In this document: positions 1 to 8,162 of the stretch, in pieces
How positions within the stretch are numbered: position 1 is the first letter of the stretch
Layout: every line of letters starts with the position of its first letter
Program-made: the position numbers and the translations under genes
Notes under the pieces: generated by a model
Database searches by the model: none
What the model was told of the DNA's origin: nothing
Seen by the model: only the letters and a program-made list of their open reading frames with translations
Origin: Flavihumibacter stibioxidans
GTDB taxonomy: Bacteria > Bacteroidota > Bacteroidia > Chitinophagales > Chitinophagaceae
Direction of reading: 5' to 3'
Length of the DNA stretch: 64,000 nt
Assembly (NCBI RefSeq): GCF_014332695.1
Contig: NZ_MBUA01000023.1
Coordinates: 310,001-374,000 of the forward strand

Positions 1-19
1 CTGCCGGAAATGTTGCTTT

Positions 20-1348
20 TTAAACAGGGAAATCCCCGCAGGCAATGGCAGCACCGAGCGCGCTGGCCTGCGAAATATTCATAGAAAGCACCCCGACTGC
101 TTCCAGTTTATCCTGCAATAAGCGCATGAAAATCGGGTTTCGGCTGAACCCACCATCAACAAATAATTGCTGCACGGCTGCATTGCGTAACACCAGTTGG
201 CTGGAGTAACACTGTAATTCTACCAGGTCGAGCATCAACTGGTGATAGGCTACAGTGGCATTCGCATAGTCGTGCAGGTTACGCGATATAAATCGCAGTG
301 ATTCTATCAGCGGAACATTTTGCTGTATCTGTAAGGGTGTAGTAACCGCGCTGCGAAGGGAGTGAATAATATCAGCATCGTATGCTGTCGACTGAAGCGC
401 TATGGGATCAACACCGAAAAAATCTACCATCCTCGCTACCTGCTTTTCATGTTCATGTCCGGCAAATAAGCGGGAAGCTTTTACCGGCTGACCCTTAAAA
501 CCCAGGTAACATAGACAATCGGCCTGAAGTTCTGCTGCAGATAGAGGCTCTGCATTAAAAGGATTTAAAGTGATGCACCAGGTGCCGGTGGACAATAATG
601 CAAATGGCTCGCTGAAACGTTTTATGTAGGGGACCAGCGCAGCAGAACTATCGTGCATGCCTATCCCACAGAGAAATTTGTGGCCCTTATAGGAAACTAG
701 TTCCGTATGGGTAGAATCTTTGACGGGTGCCAGTTTTTGATCAATGCCCTCTGTCTTCACCCAATGGTGGTAATCCATTTTAGCATAGTTCCAGAGACCG
801 GTATGGCAGCCGATGCTGGTTATATCGGAATAAGGTTTTCCGGTCAACAGGAAGGAAAAATATTGCGGCAGGTGAAGGGCAAACTGCACACGCCTGAAAA
901 GTTCCGGCTTTTCCATTTTTATCCGGTACAACTGCAAGCCGGAATTCAGGTTACCCAAAACCGGCGAGGCCGTTTCGAGCGACCAGGTTTCTTCGCCGCC
1001 GTATTGCTGATAAAATTTATCGAACAGTTCCTGCGGATAGGGCTTAAGATAATTGTACAGGGGCGTTATGGGTTTGCCCTGTTCATTTACATTAACAAAG
1101 CTGGCGCCATAAGCGGAGAAATTGACGGCTTTCAATTCAAATGCCGGATCCGCCAACAGTTCATCCAGGCATAAAAAGATCCAGTGGGTGATTGACTGCA
1201 GGTCATCGCAGGGAAATCCATCTTCATCGGTGATCTCTTCAATACGGATTGCCATTTCTTTCACCACCTGGTAATGTGCATCAAAGAGCAGCAGTTTCTT
1301 ATTGGTCTTACCGATATCAAAAACAGCAATAACAGGTATGGCAGTCAT
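20..1348 (-). CDS. rhaB: FGGY-family carbohydrate kinase, probable rhamnulokinase
   Basis: This 442-residue cytoplasmic kinase most probably phosphorylates L-rhamnulose at O-1 with ATP. The N-terminal phosphate-binding motif (VFDIGKTNKK, about residues 9-18), the STGTW segment and the C-terminal VDGGFSRNP motif are typical of the FGGY/actin-ATPase fold, and the length fits. It is the last gene of a minus-strand run, 9 bases after rhaI, and the neighbouring mutarotase, isomerase, aldolase and symporter fix rhamnose as the likely substrate. Sequence alone does not exclude another ketose such as fuculose. The TAA stop is at 20-22, so the gene is complete within the window. Confidence 0.88.
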   Translation of the reverse strand: MTAIPVIAVFDIGKTNKKLLLFDAHYQVVKEMAIRIEEITDEDGFPCDDLQSITHWIFLCLDELLADPAFELKAVNFSAYGASFVNVNEQGKPITPLYNYLKPYPQELFDKFYQQYGGEETWSLETASPVLGNLNSGLQLYRIKMEKPELFRRVQFALHLPQYFSFLLTGKPYSDITSIGCHTGLWNYAKMDYHHWVKTEGIDQKLAPVKDSTHTELVSYKGHKFLCGIGMHDSSAALVPYIKRFSEPFALLSTGTWCITLNPFNAEPLSAAELQADCLCYLGFKGQPVKASRLFAGHEHEKQVARMVDFFGVDPIALQSTAYDADIIHSLRSAVTTPLQIQQNVPLIESLRFISRNLHDYANATVAYHQLMLDLVELQCYSSQLVLRNAAVQQLFVDGGFSRNPIFMRLLQDKLEAVGVLSMNISQASALGAAIACGDFPV

Positions 1349-1357
1349 GGTAAAAGT

Positions 1358-2632
1358 TTACAATCCGGTGGCGATCGCTTTTTCTCCCCTGGCCTTAATC
1401 AATTGCTGGCGCAATTCCTGTTCGCGAAACAATTGCAGGGGCTGTAAGGCTCCACCAGCGCGCATCCTGGCTTCTGCCACAAGTGGGCGAAGGTCTGTGC
1501 GGTAGGCAGCCTGCAGAATTTCCTGGCAGCGCACCACATCATTGTTTTCCTGTGCTTTTTGCAATGCCGGTGTATCCACGATCAGCGCCTGCGCATAGGC
1601 AAGCTGGATAGCTTCCACCGATTGCAGCAGGTCTTCCAGCGGATCTTTGACGTTGTGCGAAGCATCGATCATCCAACCCAGGTCTTTGGCGTGGTTCATG
1701 CCGCGTGCATTCATCCCTTCCACCAGTTCATTGAAGATTAGAAAAAGCTGGTAGGGATTGATACTTCCAACAGTTAAATCATCATCACCGTATTTGGAAT
1801 CGTTGAAATGGAAGCCCGCCAATTTACCTTCCATCAGCAGTAGTGATACAATCTGTTCTATATTGGCATTGGGCAGGTGATGTCCGAGATCCACCAGGGT
1901 AAATGCCTTGGGACCGAGTTTATTGGCGAAGAGCAGCGACTGTCCCCAGTCGCCCACCGTCATGCTGTAAAAATTTGGTTCAAAGGCCTTGTACTCCACA
2001 AACATTTTCCAGTTGTCGGGAAGCGCTCCATAGATTTCCTGCAGGCTTTCCAGTGTGCGCTGAAAGGCTTTACGAAAATTCAGTTGCCCGGGGAAACAGG
2101 ACCCATCGGATAACCAAACGGTGAGGGATTCCGATCCGAGTTCAATTCCATGTTTTATCACTTCAATATTATGATCAATGGCCTGCTGTCTGACGGTCTT
2201 GTCTACGTGCTGTAATGATCCGAATTTATAACTATAGTTCTGGCCGGGCTGATCCTGGAAGGTATTGGAATTCACTGCGTCAAAACGCAGGTCATACTGG
2301 TTGGCCAGGGCCCTGATATGTTTCGGGTTCTCAGGGATATCCCAGGGGATATGCAGCGAGATGGCGCCGCTGCTGCGGTTGAGCTGGTGCAGCAGGGCCA
2401 CGTCTTCCATTTTCTCTTCCAGGTTACGGGGTTCACCACCGCCGGAAAAGCGACCGAAACGGGTGCCGCCTGTACCCAGGGCCCAGCTCGGGATGGCTAC
2501 CTGGAAGGCAGACAGCAGGGAGATGATTCCTTCTGTATGTGGCAATTCATTTTGCAGTCCTGCCAGTTTTAGCTGGTGCGTTTTGAGGGCTGATTCATTG
2601 TGCTGGTCAATCAGTGATCTATTCAATAGCAT
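1358..2632 (-). CDS. rhaI: L-rhamnose isomerase, RhaI type
   Basis: The 424-residue cytoplasmic TIM-barrel isomerase interconverts L-rhamnose and L-rhamnulose. It resembles the Pseudomonas stutzeri-type RhaI family rather than the E. coli RhaA type. Visible metal-site segments are FVEYKAFEP (Glu), VDLGHHLPNANIE (Asp/His) and HFNDSKYGDDDL (His/Asp), in the order expected for the xylose-isomerase-like fold. It lies 15 bases after rhaM and 9 before rhaB on the same strand, so the three are almost certainly co-transcribed. Confidence 0.9.
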   Translation of the reverse strand: MLLNRSLIDQHNESALKTHQLKLAGLQNELPHTEGIISLLSAFQVAIPSWALGTGGTRFGRFSGGGEPRNLEEKMEDVALLHQLNRSSGAISLHIPWDIPENPKHIRALANQYDLRFDAVNSNTFQDQPGQNYSYKFGSLQHVDKTVRQQAIDHNIEVIKHGIELGSESLTVWLSDGSCFPGQLNFRKAFQRTLESLQEIYGALPDNWKMFVEYKAFEPNFYSMTVGDWGQSLLFANKLGPKAFTLVDLGHHLPNANIEQIVSLLLMEGKLAGFHFNDSKYGDDDLTVGSINPYQLFLIFNELVEGMNARGMNHAKDLGWMIDASHNVKDPLEDLLQSVEAIQLAYAQALIVDTPALQKAQENNDVVRCQEILQAAYRTDLRPLVAEARMRAGGALQPLQLFREQELRQQLIKARGEKAIATGL

Positions 2633-2647
2633 AACAATCGTTTTGGG

Positions 2648-2962
2648 TTAAGCGAGATAAAATACTTCCTGCAGGGGAATGCTGACGGGACTATTATCTT
2701 CATTTGTTTCCATGATATCCTTCATGTATGTCCACCATTTTTTCATCACCGGGTGATGGGGCAGTGCATCGAGCTGGTGCGAATCTTCTACGCTCATCAC
2801 CCCGAAAAGTGACAGCGTTGCTTGATCCAGGAAAATGGAATAATGGTTTACACCACTGTCCTTGAGTAAAAGCTGCAGCTCCGGCCAGATAGCATCGTGG
2901 CGCTTTTTATACTCGGCTTCGCAGCCGGGAAAGAGTTTCATTCTGAAGGCAAGTCTGGTCAT
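2648..2962 (-). CDS. rhaM: L-rhamnose mutarotase
   Basis: This 104-residue protein interconverts the alpha and beta anomers of L-rhamnose and feeds the isomerase. The family pattern is clear: RLAFRMKL start, KKRHDAIWPEL with the conserved His near residue 22, NHYSIFLD, and the MKKWWTYMKDIM segment near the C-terminus. The length is exactly that of RhaM. It sits between rhaD (17 bases away) and rhaI (15 bases away) in the same operon. Confidence 0.93.
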   Translation of the reverse strand: MTRLAFRMKLFPGCEAEYKKRHDAIWPELQLLLKDSGVNHYSIFLDQATLSLFGVMSVEDSHQLDALPHHPVMKKWWTYMKDIMETNEDNSPVSIPLQEVFYLA

Positions 2963-2979
2963 ATCTGTTCGTTTATACG

Positions 2980-5160
2980 TTACCGGTAAAATCCCATCGC
3001 CACACCGCCATCCACATTCAGCGCATTGCCGGTGGATTTGTTCAGCAGTCCGCCAACGAAAGCGAAGCAGGCATTGGCGATGTCCTCCGGCAGGATGATC
3101 TCATTCAGTAAGGTACGCTTTGCATAGTAAGCAGGCAATTCCGCCACCATAATGCCATAGGCTTTGGCGCGGCCTTCTGCCCAGCCGCCGGCCCAGATAT
3201 TGCTGTCGGCAATCACGGCATCGGGGTTCACCATGTTGACGCGAATGCGGTCTGGTCCGAGTTCTGCGGCCATCAGCCGGGTCATATGTGCCTGTGCAGC
3301 TTTGGCCGATCCGTAACCCGGATTATTCGGTCCGGCTACCACGGCATTCTTTGATACGATGTTGATGATATCACCCCCGAAGCCCTGCCGGCGCATGATT
3401 TCCACACCTGCTTTGGATACGATGAACTGGCCTTTAACCAGGATATCATAAAGGCGATCCCATTCTTCGAGTGTATGTTCCGTGATGGATTTGGAGATAC
3501 TGATACCTGCGTTGTTTACGATAATATCTACTCCGCCGAAATCAAGGGCAGCCTGTTGAAATGCGGCATTGGCGGAAGTTTCATCTGTCACGTTCAGCAG
3601 CACGGAAGTAACGATATCGCGCCCGAAAGATTTTTTAAATTCCTCGACAGCACCCTGGAGCCTTTCTTCATTGATATCATTCAGCACCACACAGGCGCCT
3701 TCTTCGGCAAACCTCTTTGCGATGGCCTTTCCGATACCGCCAGCGCTGCCGGTAACCAGTGCCACCCTGCCGCTGAGTGATTTCGGCTTGGGCATGCGTT
3801 GGAGTTTGGCTTCTTCCAGCAACCAGTATTCAATATTGAATGCTTCCTGCCGGGGCAGGGAAGTGTATTCACTAATGGCCTCGGCCCCACGCATTACGTT
3901 GATGGCGTTGATATAGAATTCCGCCGCCACCCGGGCAGTCTGTTTATCCTTGGCAAAAGTGAACATGCCCACGCCGGGCAGCAGGATCACCACCGGGTTG
4001 GGGTCGCGTATAGCCGGACTGTCGGGGTGCTTGCAGGTATTGTAATAGTCCGTGTAAATAGCTCGATAGGAGCCGAAGGCCCCGTCGAGGTATGCCAGGT
4101 TAGGTGTCTGACATGTGGTGTCTGACATGTGGTGTCTGACATCTTTTTCCGCAGGAGTTTCAGATGTCTTAGAAGATGTCAGACACCACATGTCAGACAC
4201 CTGTAAAACCAGCGGGCTGATCTTGGTTCGCAGGAAGTGGTCGGGGCAACTGGTGCCCATTGGTGCAAGGCGCTGCAAATCATGGGAGTTGATGAATTCC
4301 AGCACCCGGGGATCGTCGGTAAAATGCCCCACCATGCGGGTATGGCTGCTGCAATAACCGCGCAGGACGGGTGCCAGAGCGGCGGCCTGTATTCGGCGTT
4401 CGTCCGCCGGCAGGGAAGCCATCTTCTGCCCACCAAATACGGGACCTTTCTTACTTAGGTTTGCTTCGATGTAGGCCGCACAGGTTTCCACTACTTCCAG
4501 GGTATTGATATAGGATTCATAAGCGGTATCGCCCCAGGTGAACAACCCATGTGATCCCAGCATGATGCCGCGGATACCTGGATTTTCATCCAGGCATTGC
4601 CTCAGTTTCAATCCCAGGTCAAAGCCGGGACGTTGCCAATCCACCCAACCAATAGTACCGCCGAACATTTCCTGTGTAATGCGCTTCCCATCCTTTGCGG
4701 CTGCAATGGCGATGGCAGCATCCGGGTGCAGGTGGTCGATGTGTTTGAATGGCAGGAAGCCATGCAGGGGGGTGTCTATTGAGGGCGCTTTACTGGCCAG
4801 GTCAAAGATGCAGTGATTGAACAGTTCCACCATCTCATCTTCCTGTTCAATCCCGCGATAAATGTTTTTTAGGCTGCGCAGGCGAGCCACATACAGGGCC
4901 GCCAGGCCGCTCCGCTTCAGTGTTCCGATATCGCCACCAGAGCCCTTTACCCACATGACTTCGGTTTCCTGTCCGGTCAGCGGATCTTTTGCCATAGCCT
5001 TGCAGGAAGTATTACCGCCGCCATAGTTGGTGAGGCGAAGATCCGCGCCCAACAGGTTGGAACGGTAAATCAGCAGGCCTACTTCATCGTCGCCAAGTTT
5101 TTCGGCAACGGTATTGTCCCAGAGGTAGGAAACGTGTTTGAAACGATCAGGCAATGACAT
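2980..5160 (-). CDS. rhaD: Bifunctional rhamnulose-1-phosphate aldolase / alcohol dehydrogenase
   Basis: The 726-residue fusion has an N-terminal class II aldolase domain (about residues 1-430; TNYGGGNTSCK near 44, HGFLPFKHIDHLHPDA zinc-site His region) and a C-terminal short-chain dehydrogenase domain (Rossmann GSAGGIGK near 470; YGSAK near 613). In characterised fusions of this type the aldolase cleaves L-rhamnulose-1-phosphate to DHAP and L-lactaldehyde and the dehydrogenase oxidises lactaldehyde to lactate. About residues 320-353 are encoded by an inverted-repeat element at 4102-4202, inserted in frame after the TKISPLVL segment. The same element family lies between this gene and rhaT. 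The insertion adds a Ser/Thr/His/Cys-rich segment not expected in the family; whether the protein stays active is unknown. Confidence 0.9.
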   Translation of the reverse strand: MSLPDRFKHVSYLWDNTVAEKLGDDEVGLLIYRSNLLGADLRLTNYGGGNTSCKAMAKDPLTGQETEVMWVKGSGGDIGTLKRSGLAALYVARLRSLKNIYRGIEQEDEMVELFNHCIFDLASKAPSIDTPLHGFLPFKHIDHLHPDAAIAIAAAKDGKRITQEMFGGTIGWVDWQRPGFDLGLKLRQCLDENPGIRGIMLGSHGLFTWGDTAYESYINTLEVVETCAAYIEANLSKKGPVFGGQKMASLPADERRIQAAALAPVLRGYCSSHTRMVGHFTDDPRVLEFINSHDLQRLAPMGTSCPDHFLRTKISPLVLQVSDMWCLTSSKTSETPAEKDVRHHMSDTTCQTPNLAYLDGAFGSYRAIYTDYYNTCKHPDSPAIRDPNPVVILLPGVGMFTFAKDKQTARVAAEFYINAINVMRGAEAISEYTSLPRQEAFNIEYWLLEEAKLQRMPKPKSLSGRVALVTGSAGGIGKAIAKRFAEEGACVVLNDINEERLQGAVEEFKKSFGRDIVTSVLLNVTDETSANAAFQQAALDFGGVDIIVNNAGISISKSITEHTLEEWDRLYDILVKGQFIVSKAGVEIMRRQGFGGDIINIVSKNAVVAGPNNPGYGSAKAAQAHMTRLMAAELGPDRIRVNMVNPDAVIADSNIWAGGWAEGRAKAYGIMVAELPAYYAKRTLLNEIILPEDIANACFAFVGGLLNKSTGNALNVDGGVAMGFYR
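4102..4202. repeat. Palindromic element family A, copy 1, inside rhaD
   Basis: The left arm (4102-4143) holds three units containing GTGTCTGACAT and the right arm (4175-4202) two inverted units. The inner 28 bases of the left arm are an exact reverse complement of the right arm, and a loop of about 31 bases separates them. The element is read through in frame by rhaD. A longer copy of the same family lies at 5188-5339, ending in the same sequence, and the two loops look weakly similar. Confidence 0.9.
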
Positions 5161-5187
5161 ATATCAAGAAGTTTTAGGTTGTTAAAC

Positions 5188-5339
5188 AGGTGTCTGACAT
5201 GTGGTGTCTGACATGTAGTGTCTGACATGTAGTGTCTGACATGTAGTGTCTGACATGTAGTGTCTGACATGTGGTGTCTGACATCTTAAGGCACCGGATT
5301 CAGAAATCATAGATGTCAGACACCACATGTCAGACACCT
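5188..5339. repeat. Palindromic element family A, copy 2, between rhaT and rhaD
   Basis: The left side has seven tandem 14-base units (GTGTCTGACATGTR type) from 5188 to 5284, then a loop of about 27 bases, then two inverted units at 5312-5339. The outer ends match those of the copy inside rhaD. It starts 28 bases upstream of the rhaD start codon and its far end is 7 bases from the rhaT stop, so in the transcript it lies between the two genes and can form a long hairpin. There is no U-tract on either side. Confidence 0.92.
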
Positions 5340-5346
5340 ATCGGAA

Positions 5347-6426
5347 CTAACGAATTGAATTGCCATAACCGACTACCAGCACCGAAATGATAATGGTGAT
5401 GATGCCGAGCACGACGGTCCTGCGGGTAGCGGCACTGACTCCTTTCCACTCTTTGAGTATCAGCCCCCAGGAGTTGGCGACCAGAATGATGAAGGCCATG
5501 TGCAGGATCCAGGAGGAGGGTCCGTTTCCGAGTTTGCTTTCCCCCATGCCGTAGAAAAAGAACTGCAGGAACCAGGTGGTTCCGGCTAATGCACAAAAAA
5601 TAATATTCGCCAGCACCGGCACTTTCGGGTTCGTATAATCGCCGAAAGTTTTATTGCGTGCATTCAGCAGCAGGCACCAGATCAGGTTGGTGGTGAGTCC
5701 GCCCCAGAGTACCACCACGTAGGTTACGTTATTCTGGTACAAAAATTCACCTTCACCGGGATGCAGCGCCTTCCATGCTTCGTTGGCCACCAGCGCCATC
5801 GGCTTACCGGCCTCGAGTCCGAAATTGAAACAGGCACTGAGTACGCCGGAGATGATCGAAACCAGCAGCCCGATGCCAAAGCGATATTCCGTATTGCTCT
5901 GGTCAAACACTCCCGATGCAGCCATCTCCCGCTCCTTTTTTACACCGGCCCGCCCGCTGATGACGATTCCCAATATACAGACCAGCAATCCTGCCATGAT
6001 CGTCATCCCCCATCGGGTTCCCATCAGCATGCCGATGGTATCCTTGCCTTCAGAAGGATAGAATTCATAATAGATGGATGGAATCAGCGCGCCAAAGACC
6101 ATGCACAAGCCGAGTATGATGCTGCTTCCCAAAGACACGCCAAGGTAACGGACACCCAATCCATAAGTGAGTCCGCCAATGCCCCAGAGCACACCAAAAA
6201 AATAAGTCAGGGCCAGCGTCGAAGAAGATGCTCCACCGATGATATCACCAAATCCGGGGATGGTCATCCATGCAGCCAATGGAGGTACGATGAGCCAGGA
6301 AAACAATCCGCCCACCAGCCAGTAGGTTTCCCAGGACCATCCCTTTACTTTCTTGAAGGGGATGTAAAAACTTCCGGAGGCAAAGCCGCCGATGAAATGA
6401 AAAATAACTCCTAATATGGCTTGCAT
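5347..6426 (-). CDS. rhaT: L-rhamnose/H+ symporter
   Basis: The 359-residue integral membrane protein has about ten hydrophobic segments and matches the RhaT family from its first residues (GVIFHFIGGFASGSFYIPFK, then WSWETYWL). It imports L-rhamnose with protons across the inner membrane. The gene is the first of the rhaT-rhaD-rhaM-rhaI-rhaB run; a repeat element of about 150 bases separates it from rhaD. The divergent DUF1080 gene starts 124 bases away, and that gap should hold the promoter, though I see no convincing TAnnTTTG box in it. Confidence 0.92.
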   Translation of the reverse strand: MQAILGVIFHFIGGFASGSFYIPFKKVKGWSWETYWLVGGLFSWLIVPPLAAWMTIPGFGDIIGGASSSTLALTYFFGVLWGIGGLTYGLGVRYLGVSLGSSIILGLCMVFGALIPSIYYEFYPSEGKDTIGMLMGTRWGMTIMAGLLVCILGIVISGRAGVKKEREMAASGVFDQSNTEYRFGIGLLVSIISGVLSACFNFGLEAGKPMALVANEAWKALHPGEGEFLYQNNVTYVVVLWGGLTTNLIWCLLLNARNKTFGDYTNPKVPVLANIIFCALAGTTWFLQFFFYGMGESKLGNGPSSWILHMAFIILVANSWGLILKEWKGVSAATRRTVVLGIITIIISVLVVGYGNSIR

Positions 6427-6550
6427 GTTGTTGCTTTCTGTGGCAGAATGATATCAAAAAGTAAATGTAAATTAGGAAGGCAGATCAACTGTCCTGAACT
6501 GTCGGGTTATGCCTTACGCATACCGGAATTTAAGCTTTAACCAACACATC

Positions 6551-7234
6551 ATGAAACAGCTTTTTCAGTTCCTTTTTATTGTCAGCGTATTTACGAGCTG
6601 CCAGAGCAGTTCAAAATCCCGGCATCAATCCATCTCCTTGTTCAACGGGAAGGATCTTTCCGGCTGGCATATTGATGTGCCGGAGATGGATACCAACAAA
6701 TTGGCACAGAGCCCCTTCCTGGTGCGTGATGGCCAGCTCATCAGCCTGGGCAAACCGGGCGGACACCTCATCACCGACAGGCGCTATAAAGATTATACCC
6801 TCGAAGTGGAATACCGGTTTGTCGGCAAGCCGGGCAATTGCGGGGTTCTGGTGCATGCATCCACCCCGCGTATCCTTTATAAAATGTTTCCGAAATCCGT
6901 TGAAGTGCAGATGATGCACGAGAATGCAGGTGATTTCTGGTGCATCGGGGAAGATATAACGGTAACAGATATGGAAAAGCGCCGCGGACCGAAAGAGAAC
7001 TGGGGAGTAACGGAGGGAAAGGGAAGAAGGATCCTGAACCTGAACGATGGCGCAGAAAAACCTTTGGGAGAATGGAACCACATGAAGGTGGAATGCAAGG
7101 GAAATTCAGTCAGGGTCTGGGTGAATGGCCAGCTTACGAATGAAGGCTACCACTGCACTGCATCGGAGGGACAAATCGCGCTCCAGGCAGAAGGTGCAGA
7201 AGTAGCCTTCAGGAAAGTGGCATTGTACAGGTAA
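6551..7234 (+). CDS. DUF1080 (3-keto-disaccharide hydrolase-like) lipoprotein
   Basis: I chose the ATG at 6551 because it begins a lipoprotein signal (MKQLFQFLFIVSVFTSC, lipobox Cys near 17); an in-frame upstream ATG would bury it. The mature 227-residue precursor is a single DUF1080/concanavalin-like beta-sandwich (SLFNGKDLSGWHI at the start, HMKVECKGNSVRVWVNG near the end). Some Bacteroidota members of this family are known to cleave 3-keto-glycosides, so a periplasmic or surface hydrolytic role is inferred. It is the only plus-strand gene inside the rhamnose locus and converges on a secreted TIM-barrel isomerase. Confidence 0.85.
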   Translation: MKQLFQFLFIVSVFTSCQSSSKSRHQSISLFNGKDLSGWHIDVPEMDTNKLAQSPFLVRDGQLISLGKPGGHLITDRRYKDYTLEVEYRFVGKPGNCGVLVHASTPRILYKMFPKSVEVQMMHENAGDFWCIGEDITVTDMEKRRGPKENWGVTEGKGRRILNLNDGAEKPLGEWNHMKVECKGNSVRVWVNGQLTNEGYHCTASEGQIALQAEGAEVAFRKVALYR

Positions 7235-7256
7235 GCATTTAAGGCTAACCGTTAGT

Positions 7257-8138
7257 TTATTTCAGCTTTCCCACCTGTTCGTTATAATACTTGATGGTGC
7301 TCTGCACATGCGGCAGGTTGCTGGGTTGGCCTTCCATATCCATCTCGATATAGATATTGCCTTTGAAGCCCTGCTTTTTCAGCTCTTCAAATACACCGGG
7401 AAAGTTAACCACGCCGGTTCCAACAGGAACATCACGCAATTTGGGATCATTGAAGGCGGCGATGTCTTTCAGGTGGATCGCAATAATATGACCGGATAAT
7501 TTCTTCACGCCGTCCACCGGATCAATGCCGCTCTTTGGCCAGTGACCCAGGTCGGCACAGGCGCCAAAGTTCGGATGACCCTGGATGGCAGCCAGCACCG
7601 AATCGGGGTGCCAGTAAGCACTCACGCCTTTCCAATGTTCATGGATGGCCACTTTGATTCCATACGCACCCGCCAGACTATCGACCTGGTCCCACAACTC
7701 AACCGGGGGTTCGGCCGTTACAAATTTCACTCCCATTGCCTTGGCCACATCGAACTCCTTTTTCCAGGATTCTACTGTTTTACCACCGCCGAGATACATT
7801 GATCCCATGGTAATACCCTTATCTGCAACCATTTTCTTCAACTGGTCAAGACCTTCCGGGGATAATTGTCCTACCAGGGTATCCTTCAAAGCGGGACCGG
7901 ATTTATGGAAGGTACTCGCCTCAATCAGTGTAAGTCCGGAACTGTCTACCTTATCCAGCGCATCTGGGAAATTGAACGTGTGGAATGTCCAGAGTTCTAC
8001 TCCCAGGTTCCAACTCTGGGTAACATTCTCCTCCGGCGCGGCATCTGTTTTTTCTTCTTTTGTCGGTTGCGAATTACAGGCTGCCAGGAACAATCCTGCG
8101 GCCAGTGTCAATTGTGACAGCAATGCTTTCGTTTTCAT
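7257..8138 (-). CDS. Secreted sugar phosphate isomerase/epimerase-like lipoprotein (TIM barrel)
   Basis: The 293-residue protein starts with a lipoprotein signal ending in LAAC and continues as an AP-endonuclease-2/xylose-isomerase-like TIM barrel (GVELWTF, KVAIHEHWKG, GACADLGHW, IAIHLKDI, YIEMDMEG). These segments carry the usual metal-binding His/Asp/Glu. Exported members are common next to DUF1080 genes and sugar-oxidising enzymes in Bacteroidota and may act on 3-keto or other modified sugars; the actual substrate is unknown. It follows the TonB receptor by 24 bases and converges on the DUF1080 gene. Confidence 0.82.
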   Translation of the reverse strand: MKTKALLSQLTLAAGLFLAACNSQPTKEEKTDAAPEENVTQSWNLGVELWTFHTFNFPDALDKVDSSGLTLIEASTFHKSGPALKDTLVGQLSPEGLDQLKKMVADKGITMGSMYLGGGKTVESWKKEFDVAKAMGVKFVTAEPPVELWDQVDSLAGAYGIKVAIHEHWKGVSAYWHPDSVLAAIQGHPNFGACADLGHWPKSGIDPVDGVKKLSGHIIAIHLKDIAAFNDPKLRDVPVGTGVVNFPGVFEELKKQGFKGNIYIEMDMEGQPSNLPHVQSTIKYYNEQVGKLK

Positions 8139-8162
8139 TTTACTTGCTTATTGTTTTGTTGG

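Noticed and set aside
5079-5270. 63-residue open frame running from rhaD into the repeat element
   Set aside because: It is produced by the stop-free 14-base units (MSDTTCQT pattern) and the other frame of rhaD; no gene signal.
5188-5339. CRISPR-like array
   Set aside because: Units are 14 bases, directly abutting without spacers, and part of an inverted repeat; no cas genes.
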